A stretch of DNA of 64,000 nucleotides from Rotaria sordida (GCA_905250125.1 CAJNOL010000179.1:1-64000); one strand, 5' to 3'; shown: positions 32,493 to 45,134, counted from the first letter of the stretch. Notes: a model not told the origin generated them from the sequence alone. Translations and numbers: made by a program.

Positions 32493-32849
32493 ATGGCTGT
32501 CATTGATTGGCTTCAAACATCAGAATTTATTCGTCGTAAGATAAATTTTTGAAATAATAAATCTATTTTATTTCTTGGAGTTTTTGTTTACATAGAAAAT
32601 TCTGAATCTTTTATATTATATTGTTTATGTGGTGGTTTTATTGGAATTACTATTATTTTATTAATAGTTATTATTGTTCTTTATATTGAAAAACGACATC
32701 AAACAAATGATGAACCTAATAAAATAACAAATGATTATCAAATACCAAGACAAGATATTGAATATAATGATATTTTATCAAGTACACGTCCTTATTTACC
32801 TGTTTATCATTATGATGGTAGAAATCATCATGAATTTCAACGTGTATAA
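32493..32849 (+). CDS. small one-pass membrane protein, unidentified
   Basis: Exons 32493-32535 and 32596-32849, joined in phase across a 60-base intron, give 98 residues. After a short N-terminal segment (MAVIDWLQTSEFIRQNSE) comes one strong hydrophobic span (about residues 22-44, CLCGGFIGITIILLIVIIV). A charged, Tyr-rich tail ends in HHEFQRV. No cleavable signal is evident; the tail is probably cytoplasmic. The layout loosely recalls EVA-1-type or other tiny adaptor membrane proteins, but there is no diagnostic motif. The frame across the predicted splice and the stop codon support a real gene. Confidence 0.6.
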
Positions 32850-33898
32850 GAAAAAAAAAATAAACAAAAATATTATCTATTATAGTCAAATTCCGGTGAT
32901 TATATATATGAATATATGTATTCGTTCTACTAAAAATTTAATTATATAATCGCGATGAACAATTTAATATTGAAAAATTAAAAACAAAAAAAAAACTATG
33001 CTTTGATGAATTATTATTAATTTATTTAAAATACAAGTTTCCATTTTAATTAAAATGAAAAGAGAAAAACAATTTTTTGTTTTTATTTTACTTAAAATTT
33101 GGTTTTTGGTTTTCTATAATAAAAAAAAAAACATATTCATTATTTTTATTCTTTGTCTAACACAATAGACATACTTTTACATTTATATGGTAAGATAGTT
33201 CTATGGAACTTGATAATTGATGTTTTTTTTTCCTTTTGTTCTCTGGAAAACAAAAAATACATTAATCACAGAGTTTTACAGGATATAGAGATGTGTCTAA
33301 TTCATTCAATACATCGGATTGAATGAACATTTTACTTATAAATGTTTATTATTAAGTGATTAAGTAAAATGAAAAGTTACTCCAATTGTTTTCTCTATTG
33401 TAGTATATTATCAGTAAAATTGTATATATTTAAAGACAATATTATAACATAGATTGGTGTATATTTGAATAAAAGTCTTAATTCGATTACTCTTGACAAC
33501 GGTTACTAACATATTGATTAGTTTAGCTTTTCAATTTTTGATTAAGAAAAGATCATTGAATAATGTATTCTTCAAGACATTATTGGTTAAAATAAATATT
33601 TTTTTGTTTGTCACTATAAAATAATGAAACACTCTTGAATTTTATATAGAAATGAAAGAGAAAAAAAAGTAATTTTTTTTCACAAGTATTCGATGTTAAT
33701 GATACTTTTGAAAATTGAATAAAACAAGAAAGAGAAAAAAAAGAATATGTAAAAAAAAACAATAGGAATGTCAAAAATTGCGAAAAAAAGATGAAGAAGA
33801 AGAAAATGAGAAACAACAAAAAAAACATCAATACCAATCTCTATTTATTGTAGTAAAAACAATGTTTCAAAGAAAATTTTAATTAATATAATTTGACC
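32850..33898. other. spacer upstream of the F-box/WD40 gene
   Basis: About 1 kb of AT-rich sequence with no recognised exon. From 33640 onward it is A-rich on the plus strand with many AAAAAA runs, giving only low-complexity open frames. Confidence 0.5.
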
Positions 33899-36800
33899 AT
33901 GACGATGATGATGATGATGATGATAAATCCAATACTTATTACAAATGATCGATATTCATTAAATAAAATTGCTCGAAATAAAGAACATGTAATTGGAGCA
34001 GTTATGATAGCTGAACAATGGAATCATGCTCAGGTATATGAAATTTGACAATCAATAGTATTCATTCATCGTCAAATAATCAGATAAATGATTTACTAAT
34101 AAAATTAGCTTACAAAAATGAAGTCGTTTTTTTTTTTCAGCGATGTCAATTAATCGAACGATTATTACCATTATGTAGTTCTGTTCAACTTGATATGTTA
34201 TGGACAGTTTTACAACCTTCATTACATCGTGATTATTTCTATGCTGTTAAATCACGTTATCCTAATTATCATTTTAAACGAATAAGTACACCTGATAGTC
34301 GATCAGTTAAAGTATGAAAATAATTCTTTTTGTCTTTATATTCATTCATTTATATATTTAAAAAAAAAACACAGGAATATTATAGTCGACGTTTCGATCG
34401 AGAAGAGAGCTTCTACCTTAGTACCATCAATGATCTTCGAGAATTTCGTGATGATGATGGTCTTACAAGGAAGTCACAATCATCATTTGCACAGTAAGTT
34501 TTTATTTTTTTTTATTTTGTAAACCGTAGAGAAAATTTATGTTTCATCATCATTATATATTCTTGGTACATCATAATGATGTTCTGTAGTTGTTGTTGTT
34601 GTTGGAATTGATGAACCAATTAATGAATCTAATTGTTCATTAGTAAAATGAGTTGTTGTTGTTGTTTGTCGTGGATAATCATAATGTGATAAATTATTAA
34701 TTTGATTTATTGTTGAAGAATAACAAGTATTATATCCTGTTGATGTTAATAAATCAACATTACATCCAATATTTTCTAAAACTTTTCGAATACTTTCTGT
34801 ACGTCGAAGTGATGAACCATGTTGTTCTTGATAAATTTTTGGATCAACACGAAAACAACCAAAATTTTGAATTTCTTGTTGAATTTTAATACGAGGTGAT
34901 TCATATTGTAGAATAAGATTACGTTGAATAGGTCGAATTTGTTCAGTTCGTTGAAATAAAACACGACGTTCTTTTGTTGTTTTATATGGTAACCATTTTT
35001 CAATAATTACTGGACGTGGTTTAGCTGGTAAAGGTGGTAGACGTTTAATAATAACACGACGTGGTATTATTGGAGATGGTGATAATGTTTTTGTAATAAT
35101 TTCTGCTGGTTGATATTCTGGTGGTGTTGGTGGTTGTTCACGAACAATTAATGGTGATGGTGTACGAGGTGGAATAGGTCTAGAAAAATTAAATTTTTTT
35201 TTTTTTTTTTTTTTTTGAAGAAAATCAATAGGCAAAAAAGAAAAAACAGAGCCTTACGGTGTTATTGAAATAACAATTGGTGATGGTTCATTAGGTGGTG
35301 TTGACTGTATTTCATGAAAAACAAGAGGTTCAGGTGAAGGTGGTGTAGGTGGTCTTAAATATCGAATACCTATTTTTTGAGTATAAGTAATATCATTTGA
35401 ATTATTACAATAGATTGTTTCAGGTTTATCAATATTATAATTAATATTATGTTTTAAATAATTTGATGATAAATGAATTTGATTAAGATATGGTTCAGAT
35501 TTAGTACGATTTTGAAAATTATCATTATCATTTATATGAAATCGAACTCGACGAGATCTTCGTAATTTTTGTTTATTATCATCATCATCATTTGTTTTAT
35601 TTTCAGTTGTTATAATTTGTTCATTAGTTAAACGTTGATTATCACTTGATTGTGAACGTTGTTTTTTAAGAAGTTCTTCTTGTTGTCGATATTTTTCAGG
35701 AAAAAGACGAGCAAATGCTGATTGTGGTCCACCTATAACAGGAATTGATCTTATTGATGTTGTCTCCCAAATTGTCGCTGTTGTTGTTGTTGTTGCTGCT
35801 GCTGCTGCTGCTGCCATTTCATTGATTTTTATATGTTCTTTGTAGTTTAATTATTTTTTTTTTTTTAGAATATAAAAATCTTGACTATCGTCATTATTTT
35901 TATTCTTATAAAATATTGCTGTTCATTTGAAGTTATATCAAGGTTAAACTCTCTTCAATAAATAAAATATCATTAGACTAATTACTTTGAATATATAGGT
36001 ATATATATATATATGTGTATGTATTTCGCCACTGTCTTCAGTTTTTTTTACGAGTCATATGATTTGATCAATTGTAGCAATTATTTAAATGATCATTGAA
36101 AATCAATTTGTATGACCATGAAATAATTGAATGAAATCATATCATCTGTTTGTTTCGCTTGAATGAATATACATATATGGACTATTTCAAGCAATACGGA
36201 ACATAGCCACCTTTTCATATGGTTTTGATTGTTGACAAGGATTATTTTTCTGAATAAGTTTTTTTTTTAACATAAACATATGTAAAAATATTGTGGCTGA
36301 GTATTTAATTAAAAAGTAATTAGTTGATATTTCTCTAATTATATGAGGAAAAACAATCCGAAAACTTCAGAATAGACTCTATGGTACGAAAAGTATCTAT
36401 GGTGAAATTTTCAGCAAAAAAAAACTTCCTCTTAAAAACCAGTTTTCTAGAGATTCTGAAGAAATTTTGAAATTTTCATTCGGTTAGAACGAACATTTTT
36501 TTTTTTTTCGTTTGTATATACTCGCACTCAGACATGTTGCTAATATTTAATCTTTTTTACTAATAACTTTTCTGAATAAAGATCACTAGCGTTGATTATT
36601 TCAGAATATTTAGGGTAATTTAATATATAAAAATTAGCTCTAAGAAAATTTCTTATCCCAAGATACAGATGTTTTTTAATTTTGTGAAGTTATGTCGTTA
36701 ACGAAATTATTTTGTTCATATATCCAATAGAAAATATTGAGTTTTCTATTTCATATTTATGTATGTATAGATATTCTGAAAATAAATCATCTTCAATTTA

Positions 36801-39800
36801 TTGTCCACCAATTAAACAATCAATTCTTGCAAAACATACTGAAAAAAATCGATCTCCATCTCGGTAAATTATTATTAATTTATGTTTATTTTGTATTGGT
36901 ATAGTTTTTTTTTTTTTAATGTTTGTAGAAGTGTTGATACAAATACTGAAAATTCAAAAAAACAAAAAAGTTTCAGTCAATATACATCAAAAACAGCACG
37001 ATCGGTTACTATACGATGGACAGAACATTCAATTAGTTCTTCTTCAACTGTTAATAGATTTTTTTTTTCTTTTTTTCATTTTGTTGTAAACTATTATTTA
37101 ATTATAGACACCGAATAAGATTACTTTGGAACAATTAGTAAATTGGTTTACACATTCTTGGTCAGGTAAGATTGATTGGTTGTGTTTTTTTTGTTCGTTC
37201 AAAATAAATATTAATTTTTTTTTCTTTTTAAATAGAATCTGAACAAAATGATTTTCTTCGTCGACTTATTGTTAAATTTGATGAAAGACAATTATATTTT
37301 ACTTCATGTGCGATCACGGTAATAAAATTATTCATCGAATTTAAACTTATATTTTATTATTTATATATAGCAACGTCGTTATCGTGATTTCATTAGTTTA
37401 TTACCTCGAAAAATTGTTTTTCAAATATTAAATTATTTAACTCTTGCAGAAGTTTCTCGAAGTCGTGAAGTATAAAAAACAAAAAAACAAACAAACTTCG
37501 TTTAAATTTTTTTTTTTTTGTTTTTTTTCGTTTTCATTTTTTAGGTATGTAGAAATTGGAAAACAATAATTAATCGTGAACATGATCTTTGGAAACCAAA
37601 AATTAAATCTAAAAAATTAGAAAGTATTTAAATAACAATAAAATAATGAATTTTTGCATTTAAATTTATTTCTATATAGTTAATAAAACCATACAAATTG
37701 ATTGGGAAAAAATTCATAAACAACGTTTAGCTACAAAACGTAATTGGTTAACAGGAATGGCTCATCTTATCAAATGTGTGGGACATACAGAAAGGTATTG
37801 TTTCTTTTTTTTGTGTTTTTTTTTTAAGCACATATAATTCACACTATGGATGGTGTTCACGTATAGTTTGCATAACACCTAAACTAACTCTTCGATTATG
37901 ATGAGGTAAAACATAAATTGGTATATCATCATCTGTAGTATTTGTTAAAAAATTATTTCTTTCATCATCATTTGCATCAATTGTAACACGGGAAAGTCGT
38001 CGTTGTACTGATGCTGAAACATATGGATGATCAAGTTGTTTTAATGAATGTTTAACATTAATTATTCTTCTTGTTCCTTTGGGATTAACATCAATAAAAC
38101 GTTGTAATAATTTTTGTGCATAATTTTTTGCTTTTATATGATGAACAACTGCTATAAATACATGTATAACAAAAGCAACAGCTAATAATAATGGTGCTAA
38201 ACGACCAGACCAACCAGCATGATGTGAACCAACAGTTTTTTCACCTATTGTAAATTCATAACATGCATAACGTGGTTTAAAAATATTTTCATATTCATCT
38301 ATAAATGATACACATGATACATAATCACCTTCATGTAAACCAATAATACGTAAAGAATTTTGTATATCAATTAAACGTTGTCTTGGAAAATATTCTGTTA
38401 AATTTTGTGAAGCAAATGGACGAAAATCATAATAATAATAATGATATTCTTTAAATGTTGAATTTGATATATTAAAATAAATAATTAATGTATCATCACG
38501 TTTACTCCATATATGATCAAAACTTAAACCAAGTTCATTTATTGAAATAAAAATATTTTCTGTATTGATTATTTTTATATTGAAAATAATAAGAATTAAT
38601 ATGATAAAATACATTGAATTCATTTACTTTTCTTCTCGTTTTTTTTTTTCTTCGTGTTTGTATGTGTGTGTGTGTGTTGTTTATGATATGAATGAGTTTG
38701 ATAATGTCATTGATGCTTTTAAATATGTTTTGAAAAGATCATGAATAATAATAAATGATTCTATCGTTTTTTTTTCTCTTTTTTTTTATTTTTATAGGGT
38801 TCTATGTATTTGTGGAAATATAACACATTTAGCAACTGGTAGTCTTGATCGAACAGTTAATATATGGTTATTAAATGATGGAAAATTATGTCAAACATTA
38901 AATGGTCATTCAAAAGGTGTTTGGTCAGTAAAATTTCTTTCAACATCACTTTTAATTAGTGGAGCATATGATGCAACAATTAAAGTATAAATCAAATTTT
39001 TATATTTTATTTATTTTTTTTTATTTTTTTTCTTTCTATACTTTAGATTTGGAATATACATACAGGTATTTGTATACGAACACTTTTATCACATAGTGGT
39101 CCAATATGGTCATTAGCATGTTCGAATGTTTTTTGTTTATCTGGTTCACAAGATCGAACTGTGAGTTTATAATTGAAACAAAAAACCTACACACACACAC
39201 ATCAAATAAAAGTTTTACATATCATTAATTTCTTAATAATTTATAGGCACGTTTATGGCGTTTACCTAAATGTGAACTTTATGCAACGTTAACTGGTCAT
39301 ACATCAAGTGTATTCGGTGTTGATCTTAATCAAGAACAAAATCTTTGTGCAACAGCTTCAGCTGATAGAGTATTTTTTTTTAATAGTTTTATATGTATTT
39401 AATAGCATTATTTATTTTATATAGACAGTTCGATTATGGTCATTAAGTACAACTCAATGTATTAAAATTCTATATGCAACAACGGATGATTATATAATGA
39501 GTGTATCACTTCAATATGGTTATATAGCATATTCATTTGGTGTTCATATTATGATCTATAAAGTTAATATACCAGAATCACGTCCATGTCATGTTCAAAA
39601 AATAATGGAAACACATGAACATCGAGGACGGTAATTAATTCCATGTTAATATTTGAATTTTTGAATTTTCTTTTTTTAGAATTGAAAGTGTTCAATTAGT
39701 ATTATTAAGTGATGACGATACACAACCATCACTTGTTTCAGCTGGTCAAGATGGTTTAGTAAAATATTGGGATTTAAATCAGTAATTATATCAAATGAAA

Positions 39801-40004
39801 TTTAAAAAAACAGAAAAAAAAAATATATATATATAATTAATTATTTTATTTTTTAGTATTGCAAGTCAACACACATACAATACACAGAATAATGAAATTG
39901 TCAAAATAAATTGTATATATGTTGATCGAGATCATATTGTCACTGTTGGTGATGATTGTTTAGTTAGAGTTTTAAATTTTGCACCACGAAAATATGGAAA
40001 TTAA
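33899..40004 (+). CDS. F-box/WD40-repeat protein (FBXW family, SCF substrate receptor)
   Basis: Sixteen exons: 33899-34033, 34141-34311, 34375-34493, 36771-36863, 36929-37049, 37108-37165, 37236-37318, 37371-37469, 37545-37623, 37680-37794, 38798-38984, 39047-39160, 39247-39369, 39425-39630, 39680-39781 and 39857-40004. Together they give 650 residues and every phase agrees. The F-box (about residues 261-312: RDFISLLPRKIVFQILNYL, then RNWKTI) would bind SKP1. WD40 repeats follow (about 353-648), with GHTERVLCIC, LATGSLDRTVNIW, GHSKGVWSVKF, SGSQDRTARLW and SADRTVRLW, and would bind the substrate of a cullin-RING ligase. A helical segment before the F-box (FLRRLIVKFDERQLYF) matches the dimerisation region of the FBXW7/beta-TrCP group. 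A similar one occurs earlier (about 46-100, LIERLLPLCSSVQLDMLWTV). Introns 3 and 10 each contain an antisense gene. Confidence 0.9.
34537..35817 (-). CDS. proline-rich protein with alveolin-like repeats, nested antisense in the F-box/WD40 gene
   Basis: Exons 35817-35258 and 35179-34537 give 400 residues; the splice is in phase. It starts with poly-Ala/poly-Thr coded by a GCA/ACA run. The middle (about residues 165-245) is built of Pro/Ile/Val repeats such as RYLRPPTPPSPEPLVFHE, RPIPPRTPSPLIVREQPPTP, PRRVIIKRLPPLP and KPRPVIIEKWLPY. The xVIIE-R/K-x-L-PP pattern with a WLPY ending recalls the repeats of alveolin-type cortical or cytoskeletal filament proteins. A Thr-rich tail follows. The whole gene lies in intron 3 (34494-36770) of the F-box/WD40 gene on the opposite strand, about 40 bases from its exon 3. 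Function unknown; a cytoskeletal role is inference. Confidence 0.75.
37844..38623 (-). CDS. type I membrane protein with FN3-like ectodomain, nested antisense gene
   Basis: A single-exon frame of 259 residues inside intron 10 (37795-38797) of the F-box/WD40 gene, on the opposite strand. It has a signal peptide (MYFIILILIIFNIKIINT), an ectodomain with possible N-glycosylation sites (NIS, NST, NLT), and one membrane span (RLAPLLLAVAFVIHVFIAVV). A basic cytoplasmic tail of about 100 residues follows. The end of the ectodomain, GDYVSCVSFIDEYEN, then YACYEFTIGEK, has the Y-x-C-V-S ... C-x-x-F-T spacing of the last strands of fibronectin III domains in LRR/FN3 membrane proteins. No leucine-rich repeats are present. 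Receptor or adhesion role is only a guess. The intact frame argues for a real gene. Confidence 0.75.
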   Translation of the reverse strand: MNSMYFIILILIIFNIKIINTENIFISINELGLSFDHIWSKRDDTLIIYFNISNSTFKEYHYYYYDFRPFASQNLTEYFPRQRLIDIQNSLRIIGLHEGDYVSCVSFIDEYENIFKPRYACYEFTIGEKTVGSHHAGWSGRLAPLLLAVAFVIHVFIAVVHHIKAKNYAQKLLQRFIDVNPKGTRRIINVKHSLKQLDHPYVSASVQRRLSRVTIDANDDERNNFLTNTTDDDIPIYVLPHHNRRVSLGVMQTIREHHP

Positions 40005-40878
40005 ATGGTTTCTTCTTCTTTTTTTTTTCTTCTTTGCAATGAAATCATATAATTTTAGAGAATGTAATCATAATAAAAGAGTTGAAAGATTGTTTAATAA
40101 ACTAAATTAACTTACTTACACAAATATTAATTTATATTTAAACGATAAATAGTGACATCTGTAGTATTGATTATTAAAGATATTTTTTTTTATTTTGAAA
40201 ATAAATAGATTAAAAATAAAAAAAAAAATTAGATTTTTTTCTTTTAAGAATTTTCATATGAAATTCTTTTATTAATTTGTTTTTTTTTTAATGTTGTCTA
40301 ATATTCCTATTAGAATTATGAAAGGTTGTTCAATAATCGATTCATTAATTTTCCTTAAAACCTCTCCAATGATGGTTTTGACCAACCAAATCCAAAAGAA
40401 AGAAAAATAAGCCAGCTCAAAGGCCGTCCGACAAGATCATATACGTAACGGTCGTTTCTATGTGTATCATTCGATTATTTTCACACTTCTTTTTCGTCAT
40501 TATTGTCTAATATCAGGTCATGTCTTCGTACAGATCATTTTCATTTTTTTTTTTTTAAATTTTCATTTACGCGCGTCTCTTTATAATATTATTATTCTTA
40601 GAAAACTATTGACTAACGAATAAATAAAAATTAGTCAATCAACATGTCTAGATAAACCAATATAAGATAACAGTTATTACGTAGCATGATACATTTTCTG
40701 GTAAACAGAACATTAAAAAACTTTTTCAAAAAGAAATTACGAAATTTAAAATTTTACTATGACAACAAATTTGTTGTTTTTGATTGAATCAATAATAATA
40801 ATTTATTTAACTATCTCTTTATTTTAGATATAACACATACTTAATTAATACTTCTCAATTAAAACAAAAAACAACAAA
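40005..40878. other. spacer between the F-box/WD40 gene and importin alpha
   Basis: About 870 bases holding the upstream 3' UTR (AATAAA-like at about 40072) and the importin promoter. No exon was recognised in the body. TTTATTTTAG ending at 40827 is an acceptor-like site about 50 bases before the importin start codon, so the 5' UTR may be cis- or trans-spliced. Confidence 0.5.
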
Positions 40879-43308
40879 ATGTCAAACGATGCACGTCAAA
40901 AAAATTATAAACATCGAGGACTTGATAGTGAAGAATTACGTAAAAGACGTGAAGATTTAAATATTACTTTACGTAAACAAAAACGAGAAGAACAAGTTTG
41001 CAAAAATTTTCTTTTAATTAAATTTCTCATAAAAACAAAAACAATTTTTTTATAACTTTTAGCATTTCAAACGACGAAATTTAGCAAGTACAAATGAACC
41101 TGAAATTACAACTCCATTTGGCGTCGCTGGTGCTGGCACTCAGCCCGCAGGACCTACAGAACCGGTAAGAAAAAAAACAAGAGCAAAATCATTCATAAGA
41201 AACCTTCCCTACGGTTAGTTTTTATATGTTAAGATACTTTGTAAACAAAAATCGAATGAGAAGTTCATAATCAATTTCAAATTTAGAATCTCTAGAAAAA
41301 CGGATTTTTAATAATCAAAGCTAAATTGAAATGATGTTACAATTTTAGGTCATTACAAGTCAAATGGTTGCGGCTTTATTTGGTGATGATCCACAACAAA
41401 TGCTTGAAGCAACAATTCGATTTCGAAAATTACTTTCTAAAGGTATATATATATATATATTCATTTGACATAAATCTATTGATATATTTTTGATTTTATA
41501 GAACCAAATCCACCTATTGATGAAGTTATTACAGCCGGAATTGTCCCTCGTTTTGTTGAATTATTAAAATTTCAACATTTTCAAATTCAAGTAGAGATTC
41601 AAAATTAAAAATAAATAAAAAAGAATTCTTTTGAATTTAGTTTGAAGCTGCATGGGCTCTTACAAATATTGCATCAGGCAATTCAAGTCAAACAAAATAT
41701 GTTATTGATGCTGGTGCTGTACCAGTTTTTGTTCAATTATTAAGTAGTGCTAATGAAGATGTTCAAGAACAAGTAAATCAATTTATTTTTGATATTCTTT
41801 TCAAAAAAAACAAAAATTAATAATTATTTTAGGCTGTTTGGGCATTAGGAAATATAGCTGGAGATAGTCCTGATTGCCGTGATTATGTTCTTGATACAGG
41901 TGTACTTCAACCATTATTAAAGTAAAAAAAACAATTTTTTTTTCTGATGCAAAAAAAAAAATAAATTTTTGTTTTTAGTATTTTTTCACGTAATACACGT
42001 TTAACAATGGTACGAAATGCTGTATGGTGTTTATCAAATTTATGTCGAGGAAAAAATCCAGCTGTTGATTTTAATAAAGTAAAAATAAAATTTATTTTAT
42101 TTGAATATAAACAGAATCAAAAATTTTTGTTTAGGTTGCTCCAGCATTACCTGTACTTAGTCGTTTACTTTATAATCTTGATTCGGATGTATTAGCTGAT
42201 ACATGTTGGGCTATATCATATTTATCTGATGGACCAAATGAAAAAATTCAAGCCGTTATTCAAGCTGGTGTAACAACAAGACTTGTGGAATTATTAGCGT
42301 AAATAGAATAGAATAGAATTTTTTTTATTTTGTAATTTTTTTTTGAAACTATATTAGACATCCAGTATTAAATGTTCAATCATCAGCATTACGTGCTGTG
42401 GGAAATATTGTTACAGGTGATGATCAACAAACACAGGTAATTAATTAATTTAAAAACAAAAAAAAGACAAACTATTTTAATTATATAGCTTGTACTTGAT
42501 GCTGGTGTACTTCCACATTTATTAACATTACTTCAAAGTCCAAAAGAATCAATTAAAAAAGAAGCTTGTTGGACATTATCAAATATAACAGCTGGTATTC
42601 AAAGTCAAATTCAAGTAAAAAAGAATTTTTTTTTTTTGTTATTAATCAATAATAATATTTTTAATTTATAGGCTGTTATTGATGCGAATATATTTCCATC
42701 ATTAATTAATATTCTTAAACATGGTGATCATAAAACACGAAAAGAAGCTGCTTGGGCTGTAACAAATGCAACATCAGGTGGTACACCACAACAAATAAAG
42801 TAAATAATTATCTTTTATTTTGATGTTTACATTTTTTTTTTTTTTTTTTTTTTTTTTGTAAAGATATGTAATTGATCAAGGAGCAATACCACCATTATGT
42901 GAATTATTAAGTGTTTCAGATACAAAAATAATTCAAGTAGCTTTTAATGGTTTAGAAAATATTCTTAAATTAGGTGCAGCTGAAGCTAAACGAACAAATG
43001 GACCTAATCCATATGCAATTATGATTGAAGAATGTTTTGGTTTAGATAAAATTGAATATTTACAAAGTCATGAAAATATTGAAATTTATCAAAAAGCATT
43101 TCATATTATTGAAACATATTTTGGTGTTGATGAAGAAGAAAATCTTCCACAACAAGGAGAATCAGGACCATTTGAATTTGGTACAACAAATAATAATAAT
43201 CAAGTAACATCAACAACAAATGGACAAATGAATACAACAACTGGTGTGAATACAAATCAACAACAACAACAACAACAACAACCTGCACAAGGACCATTTC
43301 AATTTTAA
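40879..43308 (+). CDS. KPNA1: importin subunit alpha (KPNA1/5/6 clade)
   Basis: Twelve exons: 40879-40995, 41063-41164, 41349-41442, 41502-41590, 41641-41772, 41833-41921, 41979-42078, 42135-42298, 42358-42436, 42489-42614, 42672-42799 and 42864-43308. They give 554 residues and all phases agree. Importin alpha binds nuclear localisation signals and hands the cargo to importin beta. The importin-beta-binding domain (about 1-55) reads [19 protein letters not shown], then LRKQKREEQ and FKRRN, which is the KPNA1-type form. The armadillo repeats keep the Trp/Asn ladder for NLS binding ([69 protein letters not shown]). The C-terminus has [19 protein letters not shown] and then a Gln-rich tail with a CAA repeat. 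Complete and apparently functional. Confidence 0.97.
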
Positions 43309-45134
43309 AAAAATTTACACTTTATTATTATTATTATTAATTGAATGATGAGAACGATCGCTAAACGCATGTCTCTCTCTTTCTTTTTTTTCTCTATCTC
43401 TCTCTCTCCTTTTGTTATAACATCGTTTGTTTCTTCGTCGTCGTCGTCGTCGTTTTTTTTTTTTTTAAACTGAAAACCTTCTACAATCTCCTGTTATTTG
43501 TCATGATGGATAGATCTATAACATAACAATTTCCGACGGTGAACGAAAAAAAAAAAAACCTATGAAAAGTAATTGCATTTTTTTCTTCTTTCGTTTTCTT
43601 CTTCTGCCGGTGATAAAGCCGCAAGTATTTGTCTGTGTATGTGTTTATTATGACTTTTTTTCTTTTTTGGATAACAACAGGATATGAATAGTGGTATGAA
43701 GTACAAAATGTATTATTCCCTGTTGTTGGCTCGGTTTTTTTCCTCTTCTTATAATCATGTATCTATCAATCAAGAAGGTGTGTGAGAAAATGGAGATAAA
43801 AAAAAAAAAGAAAGAATCATAGGATGTCATTCTAGCATATTCATTGATTTTTAGTAGCATCTAGAATTAGAAGAATGAACCTTTCAAAATTTTGAATTTT
43901 TGAAAATGGAATGCGGGTTTTTGCAAGGAAGTTGATGTCCGCAAGGATATAGGCCGCTACATTGTTTGACAGGTTTCCACTAGATGCTGTGTTGAAATTT
44001 TGGTGTCGTAAACTAAGGGCTGCGATAAAATCACCATTAATCGGATATGGCGAAAATTTCTAATTCTAACTATATAACCAGTTGTCTTTAAATGAGCAAG
44101 CACCTGATGCCAAAGTTTTCGTATCATAGATTATTTTGATGTTTGAAATTTGTTGAAATGTATAAAAACTTGTACAGGAGTTTTGACCATTGAATTTTTC
44201 AATTCATATGATAGAAGTTTGAAAGCGGATATATACATTAAAAGAAAATAATGGATTGTCTTAGGCTTCAATTCGCATCATAACATTCAATATTTGAAAA
44301 ATTAATTAGAGTTGCCCAATACCTTGTAAACTCCTTCTCATAATTCCGTGAATAACTCTATAGTTCTATATAATAATATAGAGCTAATAAAATTAAACAT
44401 TTGATCTCCTCCTATAAGATTAGAGTTTCAGCAGTGATCATAACTTTCTATGGCGATGCTGGCTCTAGAATGGTGTGGATGTCGCTTTAAGTTCTTCCAT
44501 ATTATTGGAAACGAGCGGGAATAGAAACTATTGTATTTACAAATCTGTTTATCTGTTACGTAATTAATGGAAGATCTACTTCTCATCGAAGTACTTACAA
44601 ATTTGAGGAGTTACACTTTTATTATCTCTGACATATGCTATTTGTCACGAACGTAAATCAGTGGCGGATTTAGGGGGGAGTGTGACAAAGCGATCGCAAT
44701 CCTTTGAGAGAATTTTTTCCCAGCAAAAACGAACGAAAAATAAGCTCATACTACCTCGAATACATCTCAAAATGTGTTTTTTGCCTATGATCGCACCCCC
44801 TCCCCCCGCTTTCAAAATCCTAGATCCGCCACTGGTTGAACAATTTGTACTTTAATAAGACATGTTGCGTCATAATCCGGTATGTTGTTTGTAATAGATT
44901 GAATACTTAACATTGACTCATTTTCACAAGCATTTCTCTATTCATATTTTCTTTTTTCGGTCGGACTTTTGAAACATTCTGTAATTACAAGAATATTTCA
45001 ATGTCTTGAATGATATACATATTTAGAATAATTGTAATGAACTTGAAAAATAATTACAATAAAATTAATTATATCAATGATTAGATAAATCTTAAATTTG
45101 ATTTCCTATTCTTTCTATTTATGATAACAAACAT
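43309..45134. other. importin 3' UTR and spacer with transposon remnants
   Basis: The first 550 bases are pyrimidine-rich (TCTCTC and CGTCGTCGTCG runs) and may be UTR. From about 43860 to 44640 the sequence is less AT-biased but has no coding frame. The MITE at 44659-44834 is the only clear element. Confidence 0.5.
44659..44834. mobile_element. hAT-like MITE, 176 bp
   Basis: The element begins CAGTGGCGGATTTAGGG and ends with the reverse complement of CAGTGGCGGATCTAGG, a terminal inverted repeat of about 16 bases with one change. CAGTGGCGGAT-type ends are common in hAT-superfamily MITEs. The flanking 8-mers do not match, so the target duplication is lost or the ends are slightly mis-set. Non-coding. 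Confidence 0.6.

Noticed and set aside
37776..37786. TGTGGG, the reported bdelloid telomere unit
   Set aside because: Occurs singly inside an F-box/WD40 exon; no array, so no telomeric tract.
43106..43297. Minus-strand frame opposite the importin C-terminus
   Set aside because: Mirror of the plus-strand CAA/Gln repeat coding; not a gene.
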